Origin: Aradus depressus
Taxonomy: Eukaryota > Arthropoda > Insecta > Hemiptera > Aradidae
NCBI GenBank assembly: GCA_963662175.1
Contig: OY759216.1
Span: 38,085,087 to 38,149,086, forward strand
DNA length: 64,000 nucleotides
Direction: 5' to 3'
Shown: in pieces, positions 10,313 through 21,888 of the stretch
Layout of the letters: each line of letters starts with the position of its first letter
Position numbering within the stretch: the stretch's first letter is position 1
The notes under the pieces: generated by a model
The model's input: only the letters and a program-made list of their open reading frames with translations
What the model was told of the DNA's origin: nothing
Databases searched by the model: none
Translations under genes and position numbers: made by a program

Positions 10313-11640
10313 TATTTTACAAACTGTGAAATTCACTGATTTTTGAATGATTAAAGTAATTCGTTAATAAAGCTCAACAAGTATTGTTAGTGATTAACAA
10401 TTTTATTTTTTTAATCATCAGGGATTCTTATCAATTAATTGATTGAATAATAATACATTTTTAATTAATTGTATAATAGCTCCCTATTATTACCCAGTAG
10501 AGTAATGTTCTGGGTAATGTCTGGTGGGTGAGGTAAAAAGTTTTTGATTGTGAGTTTCACTGCTTAAAAGGAGATGAATGATAGCTTAGGTAGCAAATTG
10601 GCCAATTTTGTGATTGATTGATTGTAGCCTGTTGGGGCGATCATTCGCCTCTCTCTCTCTCTCCAGATCTTTATTAGGTAGCAATAACAGCATCATTCAT
10701 CATTGTTATTTAATAACTGTTCTGCAAGGAATAGTGACTTGGAACATATTACTAGAGGAAGTGAAAAAGTGCATTATGTACATTACTACATGCCGACGGA
10801 TTGTGTATGATGATTACTGTCTATCCGTCTATTCAATTTATGGGTGGGGATATATTACTTTTCCTGAAACAGTAACCACTATCCTGGACTTGGCCGGAAT
10901 ATGAAGTTATCAATCATTTATATATCTTTGTTGTTAAATTTTATTTGGATTGATCTAATGGATCCAGGGGAAGTATTGTAAAGAGGGGGGGGGGGGGGGG
11001 GGGGGGGCAGAAAAACAATGTCGAAGTCTAAAATTCGTTATATGCACTTAACTTCTAGATCTTAGAAAAGAGATCTACTTAGAAGAGAAGGAGAAAATAT
11101 GAAGAAATAAACTGTGGCTCCAACTTATGGGAGTTATTGTGTTAGTAGGTATATAATGTATTTATTTTTGTAATCTAGGGTTTTAAAAATATGATATTTT
11201 GATGAAAACTCTGAATCGAATTTCTTAACTTCTTATAACTGGGAAAGTAAAAAATTAATGTCTGCTTTGGGAATGCAGTAAATTTACGCAGCATGAACTT
11301 CTTGCTATGATGGTACCAGGGAAGGATGCTAGGGGATCGAACTAGGACCCTTCCGTTTTGTGAGCAGGGTCAGGAGGTCTTTAGATTTTGAGACCCCGTC
11401 TCATACATTGCAACCCCCTGCGGTGTGCATATTTAAAGGAATATGATTAGTGTGTCCAGGCTGGAAAAAAAACAACAAAAAAATATGTTGATTTACGGTT
11501 GAGAACTTTTTTTATTCTTCTCGTCTGCAGTGCATCCGGTTTTTGTTAACTGCATACTTAAACTGCAATGCTTTTAGTAGATGCCATTTGATAGTTTCAT
11601 TTCAAGCGAATAATTACTTTTTGTCGTTACTAGATAATAG
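10313..11640. other. Unassigned; poly-G tract
   Basis: A CT microsatellite sits at 10649-10664 and a G-run at about 10985-11007. The 96-codon plus frame 10614-10904 has no recognisable domain. I see nothing else. Confidence 0.4.
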
Positions 11641-11649
11641 TAGATTGTT

Positions 11650-11972
11650 ATTGTGACTCATGTCCGTACTTTAAACTTCGAGGTCATATCGCCTACTACC
11701 AGAGCGCTCTTTTGTCGATCTGATGGACTTGAGCCAGACTCTACTATGGGAGTCTTAAATTTTCCCTACCCTAAATTTGTATTATTGTATAAGAGGGGTC
11801 GTTTATTTAACGAGTATCTGACATCGCACAGGGTCGGGACCATCGCTTATCGTCCTATCCGTAGGACGGTGTGCTCAAGGTTCTGGGCCTCAGCTGGGTT
11901 TGGAACCCACGAACTTGGACTCAGAAAGCAAGCACGCATACCACTGAGCTACCGGCGCCCTCTAATAGTAGA
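11650..11972 (-). repeat. SINE-A, nearly full length
   Basis: On minus, head AGAGGGCGCCGGTAGCTCAG (11972) leads through a complete body to 'catgagtcacaataa'. A plus-strand frame of 112 codons across it is a repeat by-product, not a gene. Confidence 0.9.
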
Positions 11973-12043
11973 TGTATTACTAGACAAATAGGAGTCATTA
12001 ACCATATACGAGTATGATTGTAAGATGTGGAACGAGATTTCTC

Positions 12044-12136
12044 ATAGAAATAAAAGATGTTGTCTTCCCACTGTTTTTTATTTTTGACCAGTACCGTTTT
12101 TCAACACAACAGAGTCATCATCAGTGGCATGAATAA
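12044..12136 (-). mobile_element. PLE tail, subfamily 2, left arm
   Basis: Minus-strand CACTGATGATGACTCTGTTG, then TTGAAAAACGGTACTGGTC and 'aaaacagtgggaagacaac' form the subfamily-2 tail. It is mirrored by 12683-12762. Confidence 0.6.
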
Positions 12137-12340
12137 ATATAATTCATTATTTATACTAACTAGTAATTAGCAATTTTTCTTAAACCATCAGGGTAGAGTA
12201 GGACAATAAATAAATGAATAAGCCATTCTGGCCCCACCCTTACAGCTTAGAGGTTAATGGGATGGGTATAACTCAAGTATATAGTTCAAAGGGGTGGGGT
12301 ATATAGAGGTTCACTCACTCTACTTACATAAAATATTCAT

Positions 12341-12400
12341 TCAAAATATACACAATAACTAAAAATTATTAATTTTTTAGTTATTGTGTATATTTTGATA
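12341..12400. repeat. 24-bp inverted repeat (hairpin)
   Basis: CAAAATATACACAATAACTA and its reverse complement lie either side of a short AT loop. Confidence 0.75.
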
Positions 12401-12412
12401 TAAATATATTTT

Positions 12413-12512
12413 GATATGTAATATATACATGTATATTTAGATATGTAATATATACATGTATATTTTGATATGTAATATATACATGTATATTTTGATATGT
12501 AATATATACATA
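12413..12512. repeat. 27-bp minisatellite, nearly 4 units
   Basis: The unit begins GATATGTAATATATACATG and recurs with almost no changes. Confidence 0.85.
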
Positions 12513-12682
12513 ACAGTCAAATTAATGTCTCTGCAATAGTATACAATTTAACATAAAGCCAAAGGAATTTTCTTCATAAAACAAATAATTTTTTTCCCCT
12601 CAAAATGTGTGTTATGTGCCAGTAGTCCTTTAGACTCTACGCCGTACGGATGGGGTAATCAAGTTCTTTCTTTTTGCGAAAT

Positions 12683-12762
12683 ACTCTGATGATGCTGTTG
12701 CGTTGAAACCCGGTTCTGGTTAAAAATAAAACAGGTGGAAGACAACATCTTTTATTTCTATG
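12683..12762 (+). mobile_element. PLE tail, subfamily 2, right arm
   Basis: CTGATGATGCTGTTGCGTTG is followed by AAACCCGGTTCTGGT and 'gaagacaacatcttttattt'. With 12044-12136 it forms an inverted pair about 550 bp apart. Confidence 0.6.
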
Positions 12763-14830
12763 AGTTGTCCATCCATGGGGCTGAACTTCTTATAGAGTAA
12801 CCAACTCCATAAAATCCCTTCTACTACACCCTCTTCCACCCACGCTCCTTTGGTGCATCCATTATTTCTGTAACGTTGAGTAATGTTGAATGTCCCTCTA
12901 ATCAACTCCAGGCTGAGGTGGATGTTCAGTGCCTTCTGCTCACCCCAGCACCTCTGTTTGGTGCCACCATGATCATCGTTAAGTTAGATGCTGAAGTTGA
13001 TGTTTAAGTATGTAGTCAACAAAAACCGGATGTACTGCAGACAAGAATAATAAAATGAAGTCTCAACCGTAAATCAATTCCATTTTTATTTGTTCTCTCT
13101 ACACTAACAATATTTCTTCAAATATGCTCACGACCAAAATTGCTAAGTGTGGAGGAACGACTCAAAATCTAGCAACTCGTACAAATGCCCGTTTTCTTCC
13201 TGAAAATTGAGAGAGAGAGTTGCAATTATCCCCCGAAGCAAGTCGAGTGGAGTATTGGACCCGACTATACCCGAAAATAACCGAGTTAGGAGCTAAATCT
13301 CTCATCCTACTTCAAATCTCACAAGAATCGTTACTCAAGAATTTCATCCTATGGGAAATTTTTTGTAAACGGTTTTTCCATAGAACTAAGGATTTTTGCA
13401 TTCATCAAGTGAACGTCTGAATAAAGTGAGGATATTTTCTGATTATTTTAACCTCTTCCAGGTATCTAGAAAACTATAAAGTATAAGTAGACCGTAGATC
13501 TATATAGTAGATCTCTCATAGTTGAGTCGGTATCATGCCCATCAGAGTGAAGAAAGAGGCAACTAACTATAAGTAGATTCAGTAATTTAAGTTGTTTACT
13601 GGCGTTAAAGTGAAAAATATGTCTGAAAACCTAAGTTCTCAGCAACTATTCGTTATTAAGATAACTGATGAGCTGCCAATTGTATCCCCCTTTTCCTGAG
13701 CCGCTTTTTCAAATTTTTCGTAGGATTTCGGGTTCCGAATGTCGAATTTGAACTTTCTAACTCACCGGGAAGTACGAAAAAAAAAAAATCTGGAAGGAAA
13801 ATTCGACAAATGGACATGACCTGGATTTTATATTATAGATATTATTTACTGATTATGGTCAATCTCCGGGAGTAGGATGTAGGACGGGGCCTCTGTTGAT
13901 TTGAACCAGATATTAATCTGATTTTCGCTTACCTTGGACTATGAAAACAAACGATAAGCTCACTGTCTGTTTGTCTGTATGTGATAGGAACTTTGTGAAC
14001 GCAATAACTCAAAAACGATTGTACCTGTGAATGAATATGTGTGCTAACATACTCGTAGATCTGATTAGATTTCGTGCGAAATCGGACGAAAAATAGTACC
14101 ACTTCATAAGATGCCGCTTATATTTCCTGACCTTTCAAATAAAGTTTGTAGAGAATACTAAAAGGCATATTTTATATGAAATACAATTTCCTCAAGGATG
14201 CCCATTTCATGAGATGGCGGAAAACCGTCCTAAAATGTCGTTTTGAAATCCATTTTGTTCGCTTGATTTACACGAACACGATCAGACCTATCGAAAAATA
14301 GGTTCTTACCAAAAATGTTCTTTATTAAATTTTCAACATCCAATAACACCACAAAAACAAAGTTATACATAGTGCCCCAAAGAATGTACAATAAACCGTA
14401 GGAAATATTTCAAAGTAATATTTAACAATTTTAACGCATGACAATGAATTTTAAAGGTAGTTTATATTAAAAAGATTAAAAAATAATATATATTGTTTTG
14501 AACATAGCAGGACTTTCTTATACCGATCAATTTTGTTCAGATCCCTCTCAAATTCATTTCTTACTGGGTATACGTGTATAAGAAAATCATTCTCAGAGTT
14601 ACAATAAAATACTGAAATCCGCTGACCGCAACACATTACTTTTATATACCCTGTGATGCCAGTATGAAATTGTTTTAAGGGTGAAGACAGAGGGATCTGT
14701 AAAAACGGGGTTGGTTTAAAAATGTCCTGTTATGACCACATCACATATATATTTGTATTTCGCATTGTCTTCGGATAAACCGTCGTTGCAGTAGTCGTTT
14801 TTTGTGCTAATGTTTGCTAGAACAGCCCTT
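12763..14830. other. Unassigned, repeat-like remnants
   Basis: 13500-13560 resembles a heavily decayed SINE-A body (GAGTCGGTATCATGCCCATC). 13960-14060 shares 'ctgtctgtttgtctgtatgtgataggaac' (in diverged form) with 52315-52345. No coding evidence. Confidence 0.35.
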
Positions 14831-14832
14831 TT

Positions 14833-15102
14833 TTATAATATTATTATAACTGGTATGTTGGAGGGTAGTAGCTGGAACCAAGTGATTCTTGTCTTTTTGT
14901 AACTTCTTGTATTGCCACAGAGCCACCTTACCTCGTCCCGAGGGTATTGGAAATATCGGAAAACGGCTTTGGTGATGTCAGCCTCACTACTCTTCTTGAG
15001 AAGTCCCATTTCCCAAATCTGTTTCCGTACCTTGATTTTTAGGTTTCTGCAGTTCGGAGGCAATGACGGCGCTTTTTTTTCTATTCGACGCGAAAACCTC
15101 AT
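14833..15102 (-). other. Unrecognised 89-codon frame
   Basis: The frame has a charged, lysine-rich composition (LKIKVRKQIWEMGLLKK, ITKAVFRYFQYPRDEVRWLC) that looks less random than its surroundings. I cannot assign it. The plus strand is also open here, so it could be a LINE or host-exon remnant or chance. Confidence 0.15.
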
Positions 15103-15263
15103 ATGAGTTTTAACAGATACGGGATTTTAGAATTAGATCATTGTTTTATTACTTTTACAATAATGAACACACTTCTTTTTTCGGCACTAACTAACCTAAC
15201 TCAAATACTAAAATTAAAATCTGCCGCTATACGGCTTGTCGCCTCATACTTCTAGTAGATGCA

Positions 15264-15530
15264 ATTTACCTGAGAGCCGATGTTGATGAAACCTTATGCC
15301 TAGCCCTTGAAGAAGAGATGCGCGCATAGTGCAGAAATGGCAACAATGGTGGCCTATCGACTTATGCATACTTCCCGGACGTCCGGGTAGGCCTTGACTC
15401 AGCATGGTTACAACCTGATCGTCTCCCAGATATCAGGTCATGGAGATTTGAACTCCGTTCATGCAGCGGCATCGAGACTACTGAACATCATATAGACCTC
15501 GAATGCTCGCATGGTCAGGCCTTGTGTTAA
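15264..15530 (+). pseudogene. LINE ORF2 C-terminus (R1/I-like)
   Basis: The plus frame codes LRADVDETLCLALEEE, a TAG stop, then TYAYFPDVRVGLDSAW, RLPDI and CSGIETTEHHIDLECSHG, ending TAA at 15528. The pattern FPDV...W...C-x-GxETxEHxxxxC is the conserved end of ORF2 in R1/I/LOA-type LINEs, near the RNase H and zinc-binding tail. The reverse transcriptase is missing and one internal stop is present, so it is dead. The clade is inferred from the motif only. Confidence 0.6.
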
Positions 15531-15735
15531 TATAATTAGAACTTAATTATTAATATTAAAAACAATTATAAATGATAAAAAATATATATAGTTTGAAAAA
15601 AAATATTTATTGATGATTATTTAAACAAATTCAGTAATATAAAAAAAAATTGAAGATAAAAATAATTTAAAAAAAAAATAGAAAGGAATCTCTTTGGATT
15701 TGATATTAGGTATTATAAATAATTATATCACTATC
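15531..15735. other. AT-rich spacer
   Basis: Low-complexity A/T DNA, possibly the decayed 3' UTR of the LINE. Confidence 0.4.
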
Positions 15736-15945
15736 AGGGAGCCATGGTGGCCGTGCGGGCTAGAGCGTAGGGTTTTAGTCGAATGGTCTCACCTTGATTT
15801 GCGGGTTCGAATCCCGTCCGGGAGTGAGTTTTATTTCGTAGATAAAACTTCCTTCCGGGGCCATGGATGTCGTAAATAATTAGGTAACACACCATTATAA
15901 GAGTCATGGCTAATATTCATCGTACGTGAGGCAAAAAAAAAAATA
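15736..15945 (+). repeat. SINE-B copy
   Basis: The head GAGCCATGGTGGCCGTGCGG has a box A-like segment, and GCGGGTTCGAATCCCG is a perfect box B. The head resembles tRNA-Leu/Ser. The body ('ccggggccatggatgtcgtaa') ends in an A-run. Related copies lie at 60251 and 62192. Confidence 0.8.
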
Positions 15946-16738
15946 TATATATCACTAATAAACATTTTTCTTCCTCTGAAGGTGTTGCCAACCTTTTGTA
16001 AATAACATTTTTGAACTACCTTATTGATTTTTCCTCTAAATTATCTTATTGATCAACTATTCGAATAACGTATGTTATTGACACGCTTTTTGAAAAGAAT
16101 ATCTTCTTAGTTACCATCGATTTAAAGTCTCTTCTGAAGTAAGATATCTTCTGATTTGCAGCCAACTCAGGTGAAGGGAAAAGGAGGACTGAAACTATGT
16201 TTATTTCAAACTATTCAACTTGGGGAAGTACATTGTCGGTGATTCACTGGACTGATGTACTTTTATAAGGAGAGTTGGATAGATAAATATATTTATATTT
16301 AGCTGTGTAATTATTCTTTCCTGTCCAACTGCTCATGTACTCCAGTCTCCATGATCCCGATGGATGCCAGTTCTCCAGAGAATCCCCTATAATTTGTGAG
16401 GTTGTAACACCACTAATTAGCACAAATGTGGGAAACGCTGCCTGGATAGCATAGCCAGGGAGGGATTCAAACTATTTCTTATGTTAACGAACTCTTGTAG
16501 TCTGAGCATGCCACGGTTTAGAATCTGCATACCAGCAATGCATGCCTCACTCCTCAACTAATTTATGTGAAGACGTGAAAATTTAATTACAATATGATCC
16601 GTATATACTTATTGATTTATGTACCTACTTCTAAAAAAAAAAAAACTGAAAAAGTGATCTTGAATCCAGTGGCGATGCTTGGGGAGTTTTGGATGTATTA
16701 ATAATAAGAATAATAATTAAAAAGAATTAAAACGATGC
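15946..16738. other. Mostly unassigned; HINE-like 3' end at 16210-16262
   Basis: CTTGGGGAAGTACATTGTCG plus GTGATTCAC at 16213-16243 is the family's 3' end and half of its hairpin. The rest shows nothing recognisable. Confidence 0.45.
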
Positions 16739-16739
16739 A

Positions 16740-17052
16740 TTAAGAAGTCTTGTCGGTGTTAACCTGATAACTTGCGACACGATATCTTATATTTGTATCC
16801 AGAACCCAATAAGGACGACACCTATTGATTTTCAGCGGAATCGGTCAAAGGGAAGGAGGGATCAGATGGGAGCTCTAGTCATATTTGCGGTCAAAACACA
16901 ATGAGGACAATACCTGATTATTTTGAGCAAAATAGGCTGAAGGGAGAAGGGTAGGAGGCTCAAGTGAAAAACCTCAGTAACTGTCGATGTAATGAATTTA
17001 AAAACACAAAATTTAGTTAGTGGATTTACAAGCCCCTATATAAGGCAATTGT
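16740..17052 (+). repeat. HINE-like repeat, internal modules
   Basis: Two to three modules contain 'aaggacgacacctattgatt', 'gaatcggtcaaagggaagg' and 'cgatgtaatgaattta'. The copy is cut by the SINE-A at 17053. Confidence 0.7.
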
Positions 17053-17295
17053 TTGGGAGGGCGCCGGTAGCTCAGTGGTATGCTACTGAGCTCAAGATCG
17101 CGGGTTCGAAACCCTGCCAAGGCTCTTAGTTTATTTTATCTGGGAGGTGAAAAAAAATTGAGCACGCCGTACTTTCGATGTGATGTTAAGCGATGGTCCC
17201 GAGCCCTACCAAGGTAGGTAACATTTAGGTAACATTTTCTTCTGTTGGATGCTTAGATCCCTAGATGTACACACCAACCCTACCCAAATATATAC
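17053..17295 (+). repeat. SINE-A with alternative tail
   Basis: The head GAGGGCGCCGGTAGCTCAG is intact apart from a deletion in the anticodon-arm region, and box B is intact. After GGTCCCGAGCC the sequence switches to an alternative tail ending 'ggatgcttagatccctagatgtac'. The same tail occurs at 29780-30128 and 34808-34905. Confidence 0.8.
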
Positions 17296-17644
17296 GATAT
17301 GTCAACTATTGATTATTGGCAGTCAACAAATAATTGTTTCTATACGCAGACGTAGCAGAAGTTGTCAGGAGTATTTTTGCAGGTTCTGCGATTAGGCGAT
17401 TTCTAGAAGAGATACATAAACATTTGAAATTACTGCTAAGAGTTAAATTGTGCATATAAAAAACAATACATAATGTAAACAAACATTACTCACTTCATCT
17501 AACAAAATGCCAGTTAAACTTAAGATTTCACTCTCTCTCTCTGTTAGAATCTGACTTCTAGTTTACGTCTATCGTAGAAGAGATTTCAGTAAAAGAGAAA
17601 TATGGAAAGTTTTACATATTTTATATACTACAGGCGTCAGAATA

Positions 17645-17840
17645 ATATACTGTAGTTAAACATAAATATACTGTAGTTAAACATAAATATACTGTAGTTA
17701 AACATAAATATACTGTAGTTAAACATAAATATACTGTAGTTAAACATAAATATACTGTAGTTAAACATAAATATACTGTAGTTAAACATAAATATACTGT
17801 AGTTAAACATAAATATACTGTAGTTAAAACATAAATATAG
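17645..17840. repeat. 21-bp minisatellite, 9 units
   Basis: The unit ACTGTAGTTAAACATAAATA(T) is repeated nine times nearly perfectly. Because 21 is a multiple of 3, it produces a spurious repetitive frame on the minus strand. Confidence 0.95.
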
Positions 17841-19240
17841 TATGTATATTTACTCACATGATATGGAAGGTCTCTGCCATCTACATTTGCTAGTTTAACA
17901 CGCTATAAAATTCAGTTTTAAATAGTTTAACAATAACTTGCTTATTAACTAACAAAAATCTATTTGCAACAGGATGTCAACTCTTGAATATGAAAACAAC
18001 ACAAAATTCATTGTTGCCAACTGTTGTTATCTTTATCCCAGACTTAAAAATTTCAGTTAAATTAGACAAATATTCTCGTATAAATAAAAAACTGTGCATG
18101 ATAGCGGATTTCAGATTTGAATTTCCCACATGAAAGTCCTTCAGAAAAATGTATTTTCATACAAGAAAATTTACCCTTGTCGAACAGTGTAATCGACTGG
18201 TTTTGGAGGGAGAGCGTACATAGCCGGTGATTCGCCGACGTCTCATTTTGTTTGATTTTCGTTTAACGTTTTTGATAATCTCAAGTCGAGCCCTGTGTTA
18301 CCACTCAACGACAGTTTTCCTTTAATTTCTTCAACGTTTGAAGTTCTCCCAGAGGACAGCTACAAAGACTTGGCGTAGCGACCCAGGCAGTAGGTAGTTA
18401 TGGCTTGCAATATTCTACGGTGGATTATATTTAGGAGGCAGGTCACACTGAGATCAGTTTGGTCACGGGAAGCCGATATCGCATTCCGTCCAACGGCACA
18501 TCGTCCCTCTACTTCCATACTCGGCTCGCTGCTCATCACCAAAACGATCATCAATAACTGATCTATTTCCTTGAGGACTCATTTATTGATTGTATAATGG
18601 GATTTTGTTTATTACTCGCAGTTTGCGGGCATTACTCGGGAGCATTACTAGATTTAGTATATAAATCATTTACATTTCGGGTTCTGTAAGGAGATTCTTA
18701 ATTCATATTTAATTGAGCTGAGTTAACGAAGCTCTTTCTTAGGCGACTCATGTATTTCGTTGTACTCGTATTCCTCCTAAACCCCTTTACCGATCACATT
18801 GAAATTTGCTACGATGGTAGTGGACACGGTGACGATGGTTTACTACTAAAAAAATCTGAAATCGAACATACCACGGAGGAATAATCACCGAAAAACGAAA
18901 TCCTCGATGAAATCAATTGAGAGACAAAATTCTCGCGCAAAAAAGAATTTTTCTATTTCAAATGTAAAAATGCGGGCGAAGCCCTTTTCGGTTAACCATC
19001 GGACACCACTTTTAACGTAAAAACTTCGACTTTTTTTCGATAAAAATATTAAAGAACACATAGTAAAAAGAATTTTGTGCAAAAACAGCTGTTGTTATTT
19101 ACAAAAAGGCTGGAAGAAATCCATTGAATTCAATTGAAATCTGTTTAAAGTATTAATATATTCATAAAGAACATACAAGGTGAGAAGTTACTGATAATTA
19201 TTAAAACATTAACTGAGTTTTTTATACAGATATGCCTGAC
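17841..19240. other. Unassigned; short HINE-like end
   Basis: 18190-18245 has the HINE-like 3' block (GGTTTTGGAGGGAGAGCG, then GGTGATTCGCCGACG). The short frames at 18360-18554 and 18885-19082 show no known domain. Confidence 0.4.
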
Positions 19241-19249
19241 TCAGCTCAG

Positions 19250-19400
19250 TTTATGCAAACAGCAGAATGTATTACACACCTAGTATATTATAGCATCACT
19301 TCTTCTATTTATTTTTTTTATTAAACGTTTCGGGAAGGATTCCCATCATCAGTATCTACATATAATACATTTGTTCTTTAGGTTAACTTTTCCTTCTATC
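19250..19400 (-). mobile_element. PLE tail, subfamily 3
   Basis: The minus-strand tail contains the ribozyme at 19318-19356 and an A/T-rich 3' end. A matching 3' half-core, TTCCCGAAACGTTTGTAA, lies in opposite orientation at 19889-19906, so 19400-19880 is framed by inverted PLE ends. Confidence 0.55.
19318..19356 (-). ncRNA. Hammerhead-like ribozyme core (PLE)
   Basis: Minus strand reads CTGATGA, T, stem II GGGAA/TTCCC with loop TCC, then GAAA and CGTTTA. The conserved core is complete and stem II is a perfect 5 bp. Stem III and stem I are very short, as in minimal PLE-type hammerheads. Confidence 0.5.
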
Positions 19401-19880
19401 AATCAAATTATTACTTTTATAGTTCATATTTGGTCGACTTCCATATTTAAACACTAGTCAAAACGGTTTTGGGAGTGCTACAATTGCATGATTAGGTTGG
19501 TTCAGGTGTCCTGGCTGAGCAGCACCCTGCTGGAGCGACTCAAAGGAGGACTCTGCAGAGGTGGTGATGGAAGTGCTCCTTCTACCTGCCTCACTAGTGG
19601 CCAGCCTCTCTCAGGAGGTGCTCGCCGTCAACCTCATCTCTGTGGTGGCCATCTTCACCCCCTCCGCAGCTCCCAGTCCTCCAGTTCTCCTCACGCTCCC
19701 ATCTACCAGATGTAAACAAAGCCGCTAGAGAAGAGGGATTAGTGTTGCTCAAATCAAAACAACCCTTCCCCCACCATTCATCTCGAACCTCCCGGAGCCC
19801 TTGTACATATTTCCTATTTTTCTGTTTACGTTTCATCTATTCATCCGATTTTGAATCTGAAAAATAATTTGAACTCATTG
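19401..19880. other. GC-richer insert between inverted PLE ends
   Basis: Both strands carry open frames of 75-80 codons (19488-19715 plus, 19836-19594 minus). Composition is much more GC-rich than the flanks. No family is recognised. It may be captured host or element DNA. Confidence 0.25.
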
Positions 19881-19989
19881 AACTGTGCTTCCCGAAACGT
19901 TTGTAATTACTATTTTATGAGGAGGCAAAAAATAAATGGGAGAATGATGCCGTAATTATATATTATATCATTTCGAACAAAAAAAGTAA

Positions 19990-20050
19990 CCTTTTGACTT
20001 TCATAGGGGCGTCTGAATACTCATACTAAATTTTTTTTTAAATTTAATTT
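19990..20050 (-). repeat. HINE-like repeat, left part of interrupted copy
   Basis: 'ggggcgtctgaatactcatac' continues logically into 20528 onward. The two halves are separated by the LINE at 20051-20516. Confidence 0.6.
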
Positions 20051-20516
20051 CAGGCCTATCTGGACGTATGGCGTTCAGCTCTGGGGTTCAGCTAAGCCCT
20101 CACACACAAAAAGAATTCAAGCCATTCAAAATAAAATCCTCCGAACAATCACACAATGCCCTTACTACGTATCAAACATAACATTACATCATGACCTGAA
20201 CATACCATTCTTACACGAAGTTAGACAACAATTATACACAAATTTGCACAACAAGTTCACGTCACATCCGAATACACTGGTGGAAGCCATGTCGGTCCGG
20301 TCCTTGCCGGGCGGGCCTCCTCGGCGACTGAATCGTCGTTGGCCGCGTGACCTCCTGCCTGAGGAGGACCCCTGAGGAGGCGGTGGTATTGACCAGCCGT
20401 CTCATCAAGAGACTCAAGTGGTATTTCTGTTTTTCTTTGTGATTATATTTCCTTGTTGTGATATATTTCATAGTTGGAAATTATGTAATAAAGGTGAGAA
20501 AAAAAAAAAAAAAAAA
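20051..20516 (+). mobile_element. Jockey-type LINE, 5'-truncated, poly(A), 11-bp TSD
   Basis: The plus frame reads PIWTYGVQLWGSAKPS, IQAIQNKILRTIT, CPYYVSN, LHHDLNIPFLHEVRQ and RRLNRRWPRDLLPEE before a stop. This is the end of Jockey-clade ORF2 (thumb and C-terminal region). The 3' end is poly(A) and the duplication AAATTTAATTT flanks it (20040-20050 and 20517-20527; the A side is ambiguous with the tail). It is a 466-bp 5'-truncated insertion, as expected of target-primed reverse transcription. Confidence 0.85.
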
Positions 20517-20527
20517 AAATTTAATTT

Positions 20528-20832
20528 GTCGATACATTCATTACAATGACAGTTATCATGTGTTTGTGTATGTAATAATAACAACTGTACAACCGCCAAG
20601 TTTCCCCCCTAAATATAAACTTTCTTTTTGTCGATTTGTCTGAAAATGGCTTTCTGAATACACGTATAAAATTTCGTGTCTACTCATTCTATCGGGAGTT
20701 ATCGTATCACTGACCCACACAAACACAAATACAGAATTTTTTTCCATGGTTGAAAAACATTAAATTCCGGTGAAAACAACATGGAATTTCTAATGGATTA
20801 CATAACTTTTCCTATACTTCATGGAAGTAAAA
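20528..20832 (-). repeat. HINE-like repeat, right part of interrupted copy
   Basis: It resumes 'gtcgatacattcattac' and runs to the 5' block (TACATAACTTTTCCTATACTTC on plus, diverged), so the host copy reads minus. Confidence 0.65.
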
Positions 20833-21414
20833 TAAGATAAGTCAGCTTTTTATCGAGGAGGCTTTGATTACTATGGTTACAAGAAAAAGTATAAGAAAAA
20901 CGAATGTCCTTGCAGGGTTAATGTCGCTAAACATGACGTACTCAGCTAAACCAGTTTAGATTTTTTTAAATGTATTACAGTGTAGATAGTTTTATTTTTA
21001 TTTTTTGGGTAGATGATGCAACATAAACATCTTCGTTTTGATAAATCAAATGTTTTCAACTTAGAACTTTTTAATGATTAATATATTTTAATGATAAGGA
21101 AGGTATCTAATTTTATTAATATGTCATTAATAATATTTTTGTTAAATACACAAACATTAATTAACGCATATCGCATACAAATTATTTTATCTTGTTAGCA
21201 TTTAATCACTTTTATCTATAGTTTTAGTTGTATCATGAATTTCGAAGTAAATATTTCTGAACAAATAAATACTTAACTAAACAACGGGGAGTTCTTAGTT
21301 GAAATTCCAAACCCTTCCTTATGTAATATTCTTATAAGTACGTCTTGTACTCAGCAAACTTGTCTTTATATAGTATGTTTATAATTAAATATGACGATGG
21401 TGTAAATAAGCTAT
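20833..21414. other. Unassigned AT-rich DNA
   Basis: No open frame or recognised repeat. Confidence 0.4.
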
Positions 21415-21602
21415 ACATATTCACACTTTATCAAAAGGGAGCTGAGCAGTAATGGTAAAGTGAGTGAAGCTGTCGCTCGGGCGCCATTTACTGCTATATG
21501 CTGCGTAAACCGTTGAAAATATAACAAAATTATTTATGCGTGAATTGTAGCCAGTAAAAGTTTTACAAAAAAAGTCCGCATCAACATATATCTATCTATA
21601 AC
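21415..21602 (+). repeat. Repeat D, copy 1
   Basis: It shares 'taatggtaaagtga', 'gcgccatttactg' and 'ttacaaaaaaagtccgca' with 26270-26485 in the same order. The type of element is unknown. Confidence 0.5.
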
Positions 21603-21639
21603 CTGTTTATAGTTACTAACCTGCTTGTATTGCAACTAT

Positions 21640-21874
21640 GATGTAATATCCACCTACTACCAGAGCGCTCTTTCGTTGCTCTTGTGGACATGAGCCCGAC
21701 TCTACTGTGAGAGTAATATATTTTACCTAACCTTGGATAGGGGTCTTTAACGAACATCGTACAGGCTCGGGACCATCGCTTAACGTCCCATTCGAAGGGC
21801 GGCTTGCTCAAGTTTTCTTTATCTCCCAGATAAAGATCCTAAGGGCTTCATCCTGGTTTCGAACCCGCGATCTG
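21640..21874 (-). repeat. SINE-A, truncated at both ends
   Basis: Minus-strand body and part of the head (box B: GGTTTCGAACCCGC on plus). The neighbouring full SINE-A inserted at its head end. Confidence 0.85.
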
Positions 21875-21888
21875 ATTATAGTTTAGGT

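Noticed and set aside
10614..10904. 96-codon protein gene
   Set aside because: Composition is random-like and includes a CT microsatellite; no domain visible.
11653..11991. 112-codon protein gene
   Set aside because: It lies fully within a SINE-A copy and has no independent support.
17621..17857. Repetitive minus-strand protein frame
   Set aside because: It is the translation of a 21-bp minisatellite; the unit length keeps the frame open by chance.
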